NCBI GenBank assembly: GCA_015065085.1
Contig: SVQW01000008.1
Location: 39,675-103,674, forward strand
Direction of reading: 5' to 3'
Source: Oscillospiraceae bacterium
Lineage (GTDB): Bacteria; Bacillota; Clostridia; Oscillospirales; SIG627
DNA length: 64,000 nucleotides
Shown here: positions 17,855-26,984 of the stretch, one piece after another
Position numbering within the stretch: position 1 is the stretch's first letter
How the letters are laid out: every line of letters begins with the position of its first letter
Made by a program: the position numbers and the translations under genes
Notes under the pieces: model-generated
The model's input: only the letters and a program-made list of their open reading frames with translations
Databases searched by the model: none
What the model was told of the DNA's origin: nothing

Positions 17855-18882
17855 GATAAAGCCCCCAATCTGTGATTGTCTGTGTATTGCGCCTTGTCAA
17901 ATTCCTGCACCGTAAGCTGTCCGTCGCGTGCTTCGCCCTGGAAAAGAAATCCGCCCTTTTCACCGCCGTAGAAAACTATACGGGTGCAGTAGAAGTTACC
18001 GTCAAGTGCAGAAACTATCTCACTGCATTTTGCCTCAAAGGTTTTTATGTCGGGAGTATCGTCCTTTATTACCACCTCGTAGCTGAGCTTCGGCAATACA
18101 AGGGCATAGTCTCCGCCAAGGTCGAAAAGCTTGCGGTCAAGCTTTTCTTCAAACGGCAGATTATCCGCCGCGAAGGATATAGTGCTTCCCGAATCGCGTA
18201 CCGCCTGCATCATAAGCCCTGCACCGATTTCAAACATGGCATTTTTGGCATACAGGAAATATCCGTCGTAGTTGTTTTCAAGCACCATTGTTTCTTCGCC
18301 GTAATAGCTTCGTTTGGGCTCTTTAAAGGTTATGGCGGTTTCGTAGTAGTGGGTTTTGAAGTTAAAGGCGGTTGACATGGATTCTATTTTCTGAAGCGGA
18401 TAGTTTTCCTCAAGATATTTTGCCGTTTCGTTATGCCACTTCACCGCGCCGAAAATGTTTCCGCACACCGCGTTGAAGCACAGAAGGTATACAATAACGG
18501 CAATTACGGTTTTGACAATACCGCTTTTTGTCTTTTGCAAAATCAGACCTGCAACAAAATATGCCAGAGCTGCCGTCAGTACAAAAAACAGTACCTTGAT
18601 AAAGGCGTAATTCATGGTGGGATTGTTCTGCGCCACCGAATTGTATCCGGTAGAGTCGGCAAGCGATACCGTCAGCGACAGAAGCACCGTCATGAGAAGC
18701 GAATTTTTAAGCTTGCGATAGAAAAGAAACACAGCAACGGCTGTTATGAAGAATATGGGGAAGGTGGATATAAATCCGCGTGACGCGCCGCCGGCATACA
18801 GTGCAAGGGTGAAAAGAACGGTCATGGCGGCAAAAAGCAGTGTGTCACGCTTTTTTTCGTCCGCCCACAGTTTTTTGAGCAT
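17851..18882 (-). CDS. Membrane protein of unknown function
   Basis: 343 aa from the ATG at 18882, chosen because AAAGGAGCACTAAAT stands right before it. The N-terminal half (about 15-150) has four to five hydrophobic segments; the C-terminal half is soluble and charged, with no family recognised. It overlaps the start of the PHP gene and follows the LUD gene by 19 bases, so it belongs to the same operon. I do not recognise a family. Confidence 0.75.
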   Translation of the reverse strand: MLKKLWADEKKRDTLLFAAMTVLFTLALYAGGASRGFISTFPIFFITAVAVFLFYRKLKNSLLMTVLLSLTVSLADSTGYNSVAQNNPTMNYAFIKVLFFVLTAALAYFVAGLILQKTKSGIVKTVIAVIVYLLCFNAVCGNIFGAVKWHNETAKYLEENYPLQKIESMSTAFNFKTHYYETAITFKEPKRSYYGEETMVLENNYDGYFLYAKNAMFEIGAGLMMQAVRDSGSTISFAADNLPFEEKLDRKLFDLGGDYALVLPKLSYEVVIKDDTPDIKTFEAKCSEIVSALDGNFYCTRIVFYGGEKGGFLFQGEARDGQLTVQEFDKAQYTDNHRLGALS

Positions 18883-18901
18883 ATTTAGTGCTCCTTTCGT
18901 A

Positions 18902-19507
18902 TCAGTATCCAAGCTTTTGGTTGACGAGGACTATTTCGTAATCGCATCCGCCGGGCTTTTTAAGCATAATATTCAGGCTTCTGCAGATGCGTTCGGGACT
19001 GTTGCAATCGTGGCATTTGAGTTCCCCGGAAGCACAGGGAGTTTTCTTTCCCAGTCGTCGTGCATTGAGAGGGGAGGCAATGTTACGCGCGCGCCAAACG
19101 GCTTTTTCGAGAGTGGGCTCGATTTTGTTTTCGCCGATTATGAAATACACTTTTTTGTGTCCGTAAAGCGTTGCGGAAATGCGGTTGCAGGTGCCGTCGA
19201 TGTTCACTATCTCGCCCGTCTCGGCAATACCGTTGACGGAGGAAATGTATATTTCGGCATCCCGTGCCTCACTCAGTGCCTCGGCAGGGGTATTTCCGTT
19301 TTCGGGAAACCAGTGCCATATAACCTTATTGCTCTGAGAAAGCTCGGGCAGAATATCAAGCTCCTTTACGGTTACCGTACCGCCGATGCCTACGGTTTTG
19401 CCCGAAATGCGGGATAAAAGATATTGCTTTGCATCCTCGCGTGTTTCAAAACAGCTCACAGAATAGCCCATTTTTTCAAGATTTTGTTTTATTAGAGTGA
19501 AATCCAT
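18902..19507 (-). CDS. LUD-domain (lactate utilisation-type) protein
   Basis: 201 aa. The fold matches the LUD/DUF162 family: VGIGGTVTVKELDILPEL near residue 40, WHWFPE, EARDAEIYISSVNGIAETGEIVNIDGTCNR (the G-E-I-x-N/D-D-G region) and GENKI. Four cysteines lie in CHDCNSPERIC near the C-terminus, a segment common in the stand-alone clostridial members. Related proteins occur with lactate-oxidation Fe-S subunits, but none is next to this gene. AAGGAGC precedes the ATG. Confidence 0.85.
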   Translation of the reverse strand: MDFTLIKQNLEKMGYSVSCFETREDAKQYLLSRISGKTVGIGGTVTVKELDILPELSQSNKVIWHWFPENGNTPAEALSEARDAEIYISSVNGIAETGEIVNIDGTCNRISATLYGHKKVYFIIGENKIEPTLEKAVWRARNIASPLNARRLGKKTPCASGELKCHDCNSPERICRSLNIMLKKPGGCDYEIVLVNQKLGY

Positions 19508-19538
19508 AAACGCTCCTTAATAAGAGATATGATAAATT

Positions 19539-19561
19539 GTAAAACCGCATGGCGGTTTTAC
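19539..19561 (-). terminator. Hairpin after azlD
   Basis: Perfect 10-bp stem (19539-19548/19552-19561) with a 3-nt loop, just downstream of azlD on the minus strand. The T-tail is weak (AATTTATC). Confidence 0.55.
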
Positions 19562-19581
19562 CGAAATTGCGAATTGTGTAT

Positions 19582-19926
19582 TCAGCATAATATCTGCTGT
19601 GCAATAAATACCGCTACAACCGCGCCCAGCGATACCGCTGTAAGACCTCGCTTTAAAAGAGACAGTATTACGGCAACCGCCGCACCGCACAGCGCACATA
19701 TAAACTGCGGTACAGAAAATGAAGAGCCTGTCTGGGTGAAAAGGAAAATATCAGGGAAAATAAGTGCCGCCAAAACTCCATATGGAGTGTATGTAAGAAA
19801 GGAAAAGATGAATTTTCCCGTCAGCTTTTTGCGGAAGAGTACCATGGAAACCGCTCTTAACGAGTAGGTCACAACAATCATGACCGCTATGGCAGTTATA
19901 AGGTAGCCGAGTGATATTTCACGCAT
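19582..19926 (-). CDS. azlD: AzlD-like branched-chain amino acid exporter subunit
   Basis: 114 aa with three to four hydrophobic helices, typical of AzlD. The ATG at 19926 is preferred over a GTG two codons upstream because GGAGG lies 9 bases before it. The gene overlaps azlC by 8 bases. With AzlC it forms the small plus large subunit of the branched-chain amino acid exporter (LIV-E) family in the cytoplasmic membrane. Confidence 0.85.
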   Translation of the reverse strand: MREISLGYLITAIAVMIVVTYSLRAVSMVLFRKKLTGKFIFSFLTYTPYGVLAALIFPDIFLFTQTGSSFSVPQFICALCGAAVAVILSLLKRGLTAVSLGAVVAVFIAQQILC

Positions 19927-20632
19927 TTTCACTCACCTCCATGGGGAACAGCACAGCACCCAGAACGGAAGCCGCCACTCCGCTTATGATAACCGACCAA
20001 CCGCTCGACAAAAATGAGAAAAAGGGCACGAATTTTATTATCGAGCTGAATACCACCGCAAAGGCTATAACGCAGGATACGGATTTTGATTTTGCGGCAG
20101 GGGGCAGTATTATAGCCACATACATGGCGTAAAGCGCAATACCCATTGCACTTGTGACAGAGGCGGGGATTATGTCGCCCAGTACGCTTCCGATTATCGT
20201 TCCGCCTACCCAGCCTGAGTATGACGAGAAAATCAGCCCCGCAAAATAGCTGAAGGTGATTTTCTTTTCCGGGGACATGGCTATGGCAAAGTTTTCGTCT
20301 GTGTTTCCGAAGGCTATTATAAGCCTTTGCCATAATTTTATGTCCGGCGGGAGCTTTTGGGAAAGCGAAATGCTCATGAGAAAATAACGGGCGTTTATAA
20401 CCAAAAGCGCACTGAATATTTCCGCATAGGAAGCCAGCACCGAAATAAGGTCAACACCCACAAACTGACCCGTGCCGGTAAGACAGGTCATGGATATAAA
20501 GGTGGGTGCCCACAGGGGAAGCCCCTTGCCTACGGCAATTACACCGAAGGTGACAGAAACCGAAAGATACCCCAGAAATACAGGCAGGGCATCCTTTGCA
20601 CCCATAAGAAATTGTTGTTTTTTGTTTTGCAT
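19919..20632 (-). CDS. azlC: AzlC-like branched-chain amino acid permease
   Basis: 237 aa from the ATG at 20632 (AGGTG upstream; further upstream in-frame codons lack a binding site). FLGYLSVSVTFGV and CLTGTGQFVGVDLI are typical AzlC segments, and NARYFLMSISLSQKL is strongly conserved in the family. About seven membrane helices. It exports branched-chain amino acids or analogues together with AzlD. Confidence 0.9.
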   Translation of the reverse strand: MQNKKQQFLMGAKDALPVFLGYLSVSVTFGVIAVGKGLPLWAPTFISMTCLTGTGQFVGVDLISVLASYAEIFSALLVINARYFLMSISLSQKLPPDIKLWQRLIIAFGNTDENFAIAMSPEKKITFSYFAGLIFSSYSGWVGGTIIGSVLGDIIPASVTSAMGIALYAMYVAIILPPAAKSKSVSCVIAFAVVFSSIIKFVPFFSFLSSGWSVIISGVAASVLGAVLFPMEVSENA

Positions 20633-20703
20633 TTTGACACCTGAAAATATAAACGGCATTTATCAGTTTACAATAATATATTATTTGCGGTTTTACTTGG
20701 GTC

Positions 20704-20732
20704 ATTATAACATAAAAGATAACAAATGTAAA
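20704..20732 (-). promoter_or_regulatory. Promoter of azlCD
   Basis: Minus strand: TTTACA (20732-20727), 17-bp spacer, TATAAT (20709-20704). Confidence 0.7.
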
Positions 20733-20835
20733 TACAAAAAACCAAAAAAGCAAAACTTTGATATTTCTGCGCATTTTTTTGATGTAAGCGAAAAATCTTA
20801 CATGACACAAATAGCGGATCGCCGTGCGCTAGCAC

Positions 20836-20864
20836 TTGACAAAGAGCTTTGTTTATGGTAAAAT
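20836..20864 (+). promoter_or_regulatory. Promoter of MFS transporter
   Basis: TTGACA (20836-20841), 17-bp spacer, TAAAAT (20859-20864). It covers an upstream in-frame ATG at 20849 and so supports the start at 20903. Confidence 0.8.
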
Positions 20865-20902
20865 ACCGCTCGTGCAAAAATTTACTTAAAAGGAGCTTTT
20901 TA

Positions 20903-22141
20903 ATGATGACACCGAGCAGTATAAAAAGATTGAAATACGCCTGTTATACCACTAATGTGGGAATGTCGGTGGTTTCCAATATATCCCCTGTGCTGTTTAT
21001 CACTTTCCGACATATGTATGGAATATCCTATTCGCTTTTGGGTGCGCTGGTGCTGATAAACTTCTTCACCCAGATGACAATAGACCTGATTCTTTCGTTC
21101 TTTTCGCATAAATTCAATATCCCCAAGGTGGTAAAATCCATCCCCGTGCTGACCGCGCTGGGACTTGCGGTATATGCCGTGTGGCCGTTCTTTTTCCCCG
21201 AAAATGTGTATTTGGGACTTGTTCTGGGCACATTGATATTTTCGGCATCCGGCGGTTTTACCGAGGTGCTGATAAGCCCCGTTATAGCCGCACTGCCTGC
21301 CGATGACCCCGACCGCGAAATGAGTAAATTGCACTCTGTGTATGCCTGGGGCGTTGTGGGTGTCATTACATTCAGCACACTGTTTCTGGGCATTTTGGGT
21401 CAGGATAAATGGCAATGGCTGGTGCTTATACTGGCGATAATCCCTGTTTTGTCCATTTTCCTTTTTTCGGGCGCAAGCGTGCCCCATATGGATACACCCG
21501 AAAAGGCTTCGGGTGCTCTCAAACTGCTTAAAAACAAGGGCGTGTGGCTGTGCTTTGTAGCCATCTTTTTGGGCGGTGCTTCCGAATTGACTATGGGACA
21601 ATGGGCATCGGGCTATCTTGAGCAGGCAATGAAAATTCCCAAGGTGTGGGGCGATATTCTGGGCGTTGCACTGTTCTCGCTGTTTCTGGGAATGGGACGT
21701 ACCATGTATGCAAAATTCGGCAGAAATATGGAAAAAGTATTGCTCCTGGGCGGAATAAGCGCCACGGTGTGCTATTTTACCGCGGCAGTGTCAAATATGG
21801 TGTGGCTGGGTCTTGCCGCCTGTGCGCTTACCGGCTTTTGTGTTTCCATGATGTGGCCCGGCATGCTGGTTGTTGCCTCTGAACGTTTCCCGCAGGGCGG
21901 TGTGTTTATTTACGCGCTTATGGCGGCAGGCGGAGATATGGGTGCATCGGTGGGACCTCAGCTTGTGGGTATTATCACCGACGCGGTGATAGCAAATCCC
22001 GCCTCGGTTGCATTCTCTCAAAGCCTTGCACTTACCCCCGAACAGTTGGGTATGAAGCTGGGTATGCTGGTGGGCATGCTGTTCCCGCTGGTGGCGACGG
22101 CGCTGTACATAATAATATATAAAACAAAAAAGCGGTCTTAG
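20903..22141 (+). CDS. MFS transporter
   Basis: 412 aa with about 12 hydrophobic helices and a central loop (HMDTPEKASGALKLLKNKGVW) separating two six-helix halves. The start at 20903 follows AAAGGAGC. Its features resemble the fucose/sugar-permease-like branch of the major facilitator superfamily (ASGGFTEVLISPV, SFLGMGRTMYA pattern), so a sugar or sugar-derivative symporter is likely but the substrate is unknown. The stop codon lies within the loop of its terminator hairpin. Confidence 0.85.
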   Translation: MMTPSSIKRLKYACYTTNVGMSVVSNISPVLFITFRHMYGISYSLLGALVLINFFTQMTIDLILSFFSHKFNIPKVVKSIPVLTALGLAVYAVWPFFFPENVYLGLVLGTLIFSASGGFTEVLISPVIAALPADDPDREMSKLHSVYAWGVVGVITFSTLFLGILGQDKWQWLVLILAIIPVLSIFLFSGASVPHMDTPEKASGALKLLKNKGVWLCFVAIFLGGASELTMGQWASGYLEQAMKIPKVWGDILGVALFSLFLGMGRTMYAKFGRNMEKVLLLGGISATVCYFTAAVSNMVWLGLAACALTGFCVSMMWPGMLVVASERFPQGGVFIYALMAAGGDMGASVGPQLVGIITDAVIANPASVAFSQSLALTPEQLGMKLGMLVGMLFPLVATALYIIIYKTKKRS

Positions 22142-22152
22142 ACCGCTTTTTT
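22126..22152 (+). terminator. Terminator overlapping the MFS stop codon
   Basis: 12-bp stem 22126-22137/22141-22152, loop TTA, with the TAG stop at 22139-22141 and a six-T tail. Confidence 0.9.
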
Positions 22153-22170
22153 GAGTGATATTGCCTTCGA

Positions 22171-22192
22171 CTTCAAGCCCTATCGTACCTTT
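22171..22192. repeat. Dispersed 22-bp repeat
   Basis: Starts CTTCAAGCCCTATCG; it is the exact reverse complement of 12742-12763. Both copies lie between convergent genes near a GATATT motif. Confidence 0.7.
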
Positions 22193-22203
22193 ATCGATAC
22201 GCT

Positions 22204-22233
22204 AAAAAAGCACTTCTTACGAAGTGCTTTTTT
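22204..22233 (-). terminator. Terminator overlapping stop of the small gene
   Basis: 13-bp stem 22204-22216/22221-22233; the TAA of the minus-strand gene ending at 22217 lies in the loop. Confidence 0.85.
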
Positions 22234-22432
22234 CTATTTCGTTTGCTGTTTTGTTCAGCTTGTCGCCCAGTGTATGCATGGCACTGCCTGCCTTGTGGCG
22301 CAAGCATTTTTTCAACTTGTGTGCCGCACAATTGCAGTCGCTGTTGCTGATTACCATATCCGCCGCGATGCCTGTTGCCAGTGCTGTCATTGCCGCAATA
22401 ACGCCGACGGCTGTTGCAGAACATATTTTCAT
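22217..22432 (-). CDS. Small membrane-anchored protein, unknown function
   Basis: 71 aa. A hydrophobic N-terminal segment (residues about 5-27) is followed by a Cys- and Lys-rich tail (CNCAAHKLKKCLRHKAG). A strong ribosome binding site (GAGGAGGGAAAAAC) stands before the ATG and a terminator overlaps the stop, which argues for a real gene. It lies 71 bases downstream of the sodium symporter on the same strand. I recognise no named family. Confidence 0.65.
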   Translation of the reverse strand: MKICSATAVGVIAAMTALATGIAADMVISNSDCNCAAHKLKKCLRHKAGSAMHTLGDKLNKTANEIEKSTS

Positions 22433-22503
22433 GTTTTTCCCTCCTCAAATAACGGTGCTGTACATATTGTGCCGTTTGAGAAGCGAAAAATTCATGGAAA
22501 AAT

Positions 22504-23865
22504 TTAAATTTTCATAAGACCCATGCCTTCCAGAACGGAAGAAATGAGTATGAATAATATGCAGATGGGAGCTATGTACTTTATGATGACGACAAAAAGC
22601 GTTTTTGAACGGAATTTTCCGTCGGTAAGCTCCACCTCGTCGGTTATTGCCTTGGGCTTGATGACAAAGCCGATGAAGATGCAGGTGAGTATTGCGACTA
22701 TCGGCATGATGACGCTGTTGGATAAGAAGTCGAAGAAGGTGAGAAAATCCATGCCAATAAGCTTTATGTGAGCCCATATTCCGTTGCCCAGCGAGGAGGG
22801 GATACCCAGAAGCACAGATATCAAAAGGGTTATGAGGCAAGCGGAAACTCTGCCGATTTTAAAGCGGTCGCGTATAATCGAAACCACTGCTTCCATAAGC
22901 GAAATGGAGGAGGTGAGTGCCGCAAAAAGCACCAGCACGAAAAATACCGTGCCCAAAAATCCACCGCCGGGCATACTGTCAAACACCTTGGGCAGTGTTA
23001 CGAACATAAGTCCGGGACCTTTGCCCAGTGCCGCCTGGTCTCCGCCGGAAAATACGAATACTGCGGGGATTATCATAAGTCCCGCAAGAAAGGCTATTCC
23101 GGTATCGAAAAGCTCGATGTGACGTACCGAGGACTCCAGATTAACGTCTTTTTTCATATATGAACCGTAGGTTATCATAATGCCCATTGCAAGTGACATG
23201 GAGTAGAAAAGCTGACCCATTGCCGCAAGTACGGTTTTGAATGAAAAATGAGAAAAGTCGGGCAGGAGATAGTATTTGATACCATCCATGGCACCCGGCA
23301 GGAACATGCAGTAAACCGCTATAAACAGCGACAGCACTATAAGCACGGGCATCATTATCTTGCTGACTTTTTCAATACCTTTTTCGACACCGAGAAGCAC
23401 GACAACCGCCGTTACACCGAGATAAATCGCAAACCACAAAAGGGGCTCGGCGGGCTTGCCGATGAAAGCGTTGAAAAATCCGTCATTTGCCGAAGCTGTA
23501 CTTCCGCCTGTAATGAAGGTTACGAAATATTTTGTCACCCAACCGCCGATAACACTGTAATAAGGAAGTATGATAACGGGCACTATGGATTCAAGGTAGC
23601 CCAGAAAGGTGAACTTTTTGTTCAATGACCTGAAAGCGCCTATGGCGCTGAGACCTGTTTTGCGTCCCAGTGCTATTTCCGCTACCAGAAGTGCAAAGCC
23701 GAAGGTGACTGTAAGTATGAGGTAAGTCAGAAGAAATATACCGCCGCCGTACTGCGCCGCAAGGTAAGGGAAGCGCCAGATGTTGCCCAGACCTACCGCC
23801 GAGCCTGCCGCCGCCAGTACAAAGCCCAGCTTACCCGTAAAACTGCTTCGTTGTTTGTTTTCCAT
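22504..23865 (-). CDS. Sodium-dependent transporter, NSS/SNF family
   Basis: 453 aa with about 11-12 hydrophobic helices. The N-terminal GKLGFVLAAAGSAVGLGNIWRFPYL is the family hallmark that contains the sodium and substrate contacts of helix 1 (as in LeuT), and GGGIFLLTYLI follows. Bacterial members import amino acids such as tryptophan, leucine or tyrosine with sodium. GGAGAATTTGACTT precedes the ATG. Confidence 0.95.
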   Translation of the reverse strand: MENKQRSSFTGKLGFVLAAAGSAVGLGNIWRFPYLAAQYGGGIFLLTYLILTVTFGFALLVAEIALGRKTGLSAIGAFRSLNKKFTFLGYLESIVPVIILPYYSVIGGWVTKYFVTFITGGSTASANDGFFNAFIGKPAEPLLWFAIYLGVTAVVVLLGVEKGIEKVSKIMMPVLIVLSLFIAVYCMFLPGAMDGIKYYLLPDFSHFSFKTVLAAMGQLFYSMSLAMGIMITYGSYMKKDVNLESSVRHIELFDTGIAFLAGLMIIPAVFVFSGGDQAALGKGPGLMFVTLPKVFDSMPGGGFLGTVFFVLVLFAALTSSISLMEAVVSIIRDRFKIGRVSACLITLLISVLLGIPSSLGNGIWAHIKLIGMDFLTFFDFLSNSVIMPIVAILTCIFIGFVIKPKAITDEVELTDGKFRSKTLFVVIIKYIAPICILFILISSVLEGMGLMKI

Positions 23866-23979
23866 AAGTCAAATTCTCCATTAAAATGTATTATCCCCAA
23901 CAGTATAACATATTTTTCGGAAAAAGTAAATACAAAAGCGGTATTTTATTCATAATATATCCGATATTATGTTTTTTGC

Positions 23980-24008
23980 TTGACTTTGAATGCAAAAAAA
24001 GGTATAAT
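23980..24008 (+). promoter_or_regulatory. Promoter of vanZ-like gene
   Basis: TTGACT (23980-23985), 17-bp spacer, TATAAT (24003-24008). It gives a very short leader of about 15 bases and excludes the in-frame ATG at 23886. Confidence 0.8.
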
Positions 24009-24029
24009 GAAAAATCGGGGGTGTATGAA

Positions 24030-24506
24030 ATGACGACATCAAAAAGAACGGCATTGTGTGCCGTATTGGCGATACTGCTGACGGCATGGACGCTTTTTAT
24101 ATTTTCAAATTCCATGAAAACCAAAGCGGAGTCCGCGTCCTCCAGCAAAAAGGTGTCCCAGGCGGTAAAGAGCGTTGTAGACCCGAAAAATAAAATACCA
24201 GAAGAAAAATTCCATAAATCCGTGAGAAAAACTGCCCACGTACTGGAATTCTGTGCTCAGGGCATAATTGCCTCGGCGCTTGCATGGATACTGTACGGCA
24301 AAAAAAGAAAGCTGCTTTTGCTTTTTATGCCTGCGGTGGTGTGCATATTTACCGCCGCGGGTGACGAATACCTTCAAAGCCACACCGGCAGAGGGGCCGC
24401 CTTTACCGATGTGCTTATCGATACAGGCGGTGCGGTTATCGGAATATTACTGCTTTACGGTGTGTTTTTTGCAGTACAGAAATGGCAAATTGTAAAACAA
24501 ATGTGA
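24030..24506 (+). CDS. VanZ-family membrane protein
   Basis: 158 aa from the ATG at 24030 (GGGGGTG upstream). Membrane segments near 8-25, 70-87, 92-108 and 130-150. FSNSMKTKAESASSSKKV after the first helix, RKTAHVLEFCAQG, DEYLQSHTGRGAAFTDVLIDTGGAVIG are typical VanZ-like motifs. The family is named for a teicoplanin-resistance accessory protein; most chromosomal members have no known role, and nothing here suggests resistance. Confidence 0.9.
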   Translation: MTTSKRTALCAVLAILLTAWTLFIFSNSMKTKAESASSSKKVSQAVKSVVDPKNKIPEEKFHKSVRKTAHVLEFCAQGIIASALAWILYGKKRKLLLLFMPAVVCIFTAAGDEYLQSHTGRGAAFTDVLIDTGGAVIGILLLYGVFFAVQKWQIVKQM

Positions 24507-24522
24507 ATTTTTTTGTGCGCTA

Positions 24523-24551
24523 TTGACAAAATAGTATTTATATTGTATAAT
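24523..24551 (+). promoter_or_regulatory. Perfect consensus promoter of ylxM-ffh
   Basis: TTGACA (24523-24528), 17-bp spacer, TATAAT (24546-24551). Confidence 0.9.
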
Positions 24552-24607
24552 AACAAGGCTGTAAAGAAAAAAACTTTACAGCATGACCCCCAATTCCGGA
24601 GGCAACC

Positions 24608-24904
24608 GTGAAAGATTTGGCGATTACACAGCTTTACGACTGTTACTGGGCTCTTTTGAGCGAAAAACAGCGTACGGTGTTTGAATTTTATTATGACGAT
24701 GACCTTTCGCTCAGCGAGATTGCAGAGCATACACACACCACACGTCAGGGTGTGCGCGATCTTATCAAACGAAGCGAGGAACAGCTCAGATTTTTTGAGG
24801 ATAATCTGGGATTGAGCGAAAAAAACGAGAAATTACGTGAAATTGCCGCAAACTGCGGTGATGCAAAAGTAAAAGAAGAAATCGAAAAGCTTCTCTCGAA
24901 ATAG
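24608..24904 (+). CDS. ylxM: YlxM/UPF0122 helix-turn-helix SRP-associated protein
   Basis: 98 aa starting at GTG (CGGAGG six bases before). LYDCYWALLSEKQRTVFEFYYDDDLSLSEIAEHTHTTRQGVRDLIKRSE is the sigma-4-like helix-turn-helix signature of YlxM. The family sits before ffh in Firmicutes and is linked to signal recognition particle function (in streptococci it modulates SRP RNA binding). The 34-base gap to ffh and the shared promoter fit an operon. Confidence 0.95.
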   Translation: MKDLAITQLYDCYWALLSEKQRTVFEFYYDDDLSLSEIAEHTHTTRQGVRDLIKRSEEQLRFFEDNLGLSEKNEKLREIAANCGDAKVKEEIEKLLSK

Positions 24905-24938
24905 CTTTCGGGCTTGCAGTTCTTATAAGAAAGGGCGT

Positions 24939-26282
24939 GTGCTGTTGGGATTTCAGAGTCTTACCGAAAAAATGGCGGAAGCCTTTAAAAAATTCAAGAA
25001 TAAGGGCAAGCTGACCGAGGCTGATGTCAAGGTCGGCATGCGTGAAATAAAGCTGGCACTGCTTGAAGCGGACGTAAACTTCAAGGTCGTAAAGGACTTT
25101 GTGGCAAAGGTGTCCGAAAGGGCGGTGGGTGCGGATGTGCTGGAAAGCCTGATGCCCGCCCAGCAGATAGTTAAAATAGTAAACGAAGAGCTTTGCGAGA
25201 TAATGGGCAAGGAAAATGAAAAGCTTACTATCTCCCCCAAGCCCCCCACGGTAATTATGATGTGCGGTCTGCAGGGCGCAGGTAAAACCACACACTGTGC
25301 AAAGCTTGCGGCTCTTTTTAAAAAGCAGGGTAAAAATCCTTTGCTGGTTGCCTGCGACGTATACCGCCCCGCGGCTATAAAACAGCTTGAGGTGGTGGGC
25401 GAAAAGGTGGGTGTCCCCGTGTTTAGCATGGGAGATAAGCTCAGCCCCGTGGATATCGCGGCGGCGGGTGTTGCCCACGCCGAGAAAAACGGCAACGACA
25501 TGGTGTTTATTGATACCGCGGGACGTCTTCACATCGATGAAGTGCTCATGGACGAGCTTAAAAACATCCGCGAAAAGGTACAGCCTACCGAAATTCTGCT
25601 TGTTGTGGATGCCATGACGGGTCAGGACGCGGTTAATGTTGCGGACAGCTTCAACGGTCTTTTGGACATCACGGGTGTTATACTCACCAAAATGGACGGT
25701 GATACCCGAGGCGGTGCGGCGCTTTCCGTGCGCCACGTTACGGGCAAGCCCATAAAGTTTATCGGAACGGGCGAAAAGCTTGATAATATCGAGCCCTTCT
25801 ACCCCGACAGAATGGCTTCCAGAATACTGGGTATGGGCGATGTACTGTCACTTATCGAAAAGGCTCAGGAAAGCTTTGACGAGAAAAAGGCGGCAGAGCT
25901 TGAAAAGAAGATGAGGGAATCCACCTTCACTCTGGACGACTACATGGAGCAGTTTGACCAGATAAGAAAAATGGGTCCCATCGACCAGCTGGCAGGCATG
26001 ATTCCGGGTATGAAGCCGGGCGCACTCAAGGACGCTCAGATAGACGAAAAGAAAATCGACCGTATGCAGGCGATAATCAAGTCTATGACTCCCAAGGAGA
26101 GAGCAAAGCCGGATATTATAAACTCCTCCCGTAAAAAGCGCATTGCCGCAGGAAGCGGAAACAGCGTTGAGGAAGTGAATAAGCTCCTCAAGCAATTTGA
26201 CCAGACCTGCAAGCTCATGAAACAGCTTACGGGCAACGCAGGAAAAATGAAGCTGGGCAAAAAGTTCAAATTACCCTTTTAA
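24939..26282 (+). CDS. ffh: Signal recognition particle protein Ffh
   Basis: 447 aa, normal length. N domain (1-95), G domain (about 100-295) with GLQGAGKTT (P-loop), DTAGRLHID (G3), [10 protein letters not shown] (G4) and the insertion box between them; M domain (about 300-447) with the SRP RNA-binding helix-loop [11 protein letters not shown]. It is the GTPase that, with 4.5S RNA, takes nascent membrane proteins to FtsY. The start is taken as GTG 24939; a TTG two codons later is possible. AAGAAAGGG precedes it. Confidence 0.98.
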   Translation: MLLGFQSLTEKMAEAFKKFKNKGKLTEADVKVGMREIKLALLEADVNFKVVKDFVAKVSERAVGADVLESLMPAQQIVKIVNEELCEIMGKENEKLTISPKPPTVIMMCGLQGAGKTTHCAKLAALFKKQGKNPLLVACDVYRPAAIKQLEVVGEKVGVPVFSMGDKLSPVDIAAAGVAHAEKNGNDMVFIDTAGRLHIDEVLMDELKNIREKVQPTEILLVVDAMTGQDAVNVADSFNGLLDITGVILTKMDGDTRGGAALSVRHVTGKPIKFIGTGEKLDNIEPFYPDRMASRILGMGDVLSLIEKAQESFDEKKAAELEKKMRESTFTLDDYMEQFDQIRKMGPIDQLAGMIPGMKPGALKDAQIDEKKIDRMQAIIKSMTPKERAKPDIINSSRKKRIAAGSGNSVEEVNKLLKQFDQTCKLMKQLTGNAGKMKLGKKFKLPF

Positions 26283-26344
26283 ATCCGTATATAAATAAAA
26301 ATTTATATAAATCAAAATTTTTAATTCAGAAAGGTGAATTTATC

Positions 26345-26590
26345 ATGGCAGTTAAAATCAGACTCAGAAGACTGGGCGCAAAGAAAGCTCCCTTTTACCG
26401 TGTAGTAGTAGCAGATTCCCGTTATCCCCGCGACGGTCGCTTCATCGAAGAGATCGGTACTTACAATCCTATGAAGAACCCCGCTGAAATCATCATCGAC
26501 GGCGAAAAGGCTAAGGAATGGATCGCTAAGGGTGCACAGCCTACCGAAACCGTAAGAGCCATCCTCAAAAAGAGCGGAGTTACCGAATAA
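26345..26590 (+). CDS. rpsP: 30S ribosomal protein S16
   Basis: 81 aa. [32 protein letters not shown] is the diagnostic S16 N-terminus. Part of the ylxM-ffh-rpsP-khpA operon, with AGAAAGGTG upstream. Confidence 0.98.
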   Translation: MAVKIRLRRLGAKKAPFYRVVVADSRYPRDGRFIEEIGTYNPMKNPAEIIIDGEKAKEWIAKGAQPTETVRAILKKSGVTE

Positions 26591-26592
26591 TC

Positions 26593-26829
26593 ATGAAGGA
26601 TATGCTCGTAGACATCGCCAAGGCTATCGTTGACCACCCCGATGAGGTTGTGGTTGAGGTACGTGACGACGGCGAAATGACTCATCTTGAGCTGTCTGTC
26701 GCTCCCTCCGACATGGGTAAGGTAATCGGCAAACAGGGCAAGATAGCCAAGGCTATCCGTACGCTCATTAAGGCGGCTTCCGCCAAGGATACCGACAAGA
26801 AGTACGTGGTGGACATAATCGACAAGTAA
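26593..26829 (+). CDS. khpA: KH-domain RNA-binding protein KhpA
   Basis: 78 aa, two bases after rpsP. A single KH domain with the GxxG loop in VIGKQGKIAKAIRTL. KhpA binds RNA, usually with KhpB, and affects cell-division and elongation genes in Firmicutes. Usually rimM-trmD-rplS follow; here a terminator ends the operon. Confidence 0.96.
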   Translation: MKDMLVDIAKAIVDHPDEVVVEVRDDGEMTHLELSVAPSDMGKVIGKQGKIAKAIRTLIKAASAKDTDKKYVVDIIDK

Positions 26830-26854
26830 AAAAAGGGGCTGTCAGCCCCTTTTT
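26830..26854 (+). terminator. Terminator of the ffh-rpsP-khpA operon
   Basis: 11-bp stem 26830-26840/26844-26854, loop GTC, T5 tail, overlapping the khpA stop. Confidence 0.95.
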
Positions 26855-26984
26855 CACATGTCAAAAATTATCTCAAAAAACTTTAAACAATGTTAAAAAA
26901 TGTTACTAACCAATTCATTAATATGGCAGTATAATAATCAAGTCGGGATGTTATCCCTATCATTTATTTACGGAGAGTGACAAA

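Noticed and set aside
20900..21601. Minus-strand frames opposite the MFS gene
   Set aside because: Shadows of a gene with promoter, ribosome binding site and 12 membrane helices.
24030..24506. Glycopeptide resistance from the VanZ-like gene
   Set aside because: No vanA/H/X-type genes are near; VanZ-like proteins are common in clostridia without resistance.
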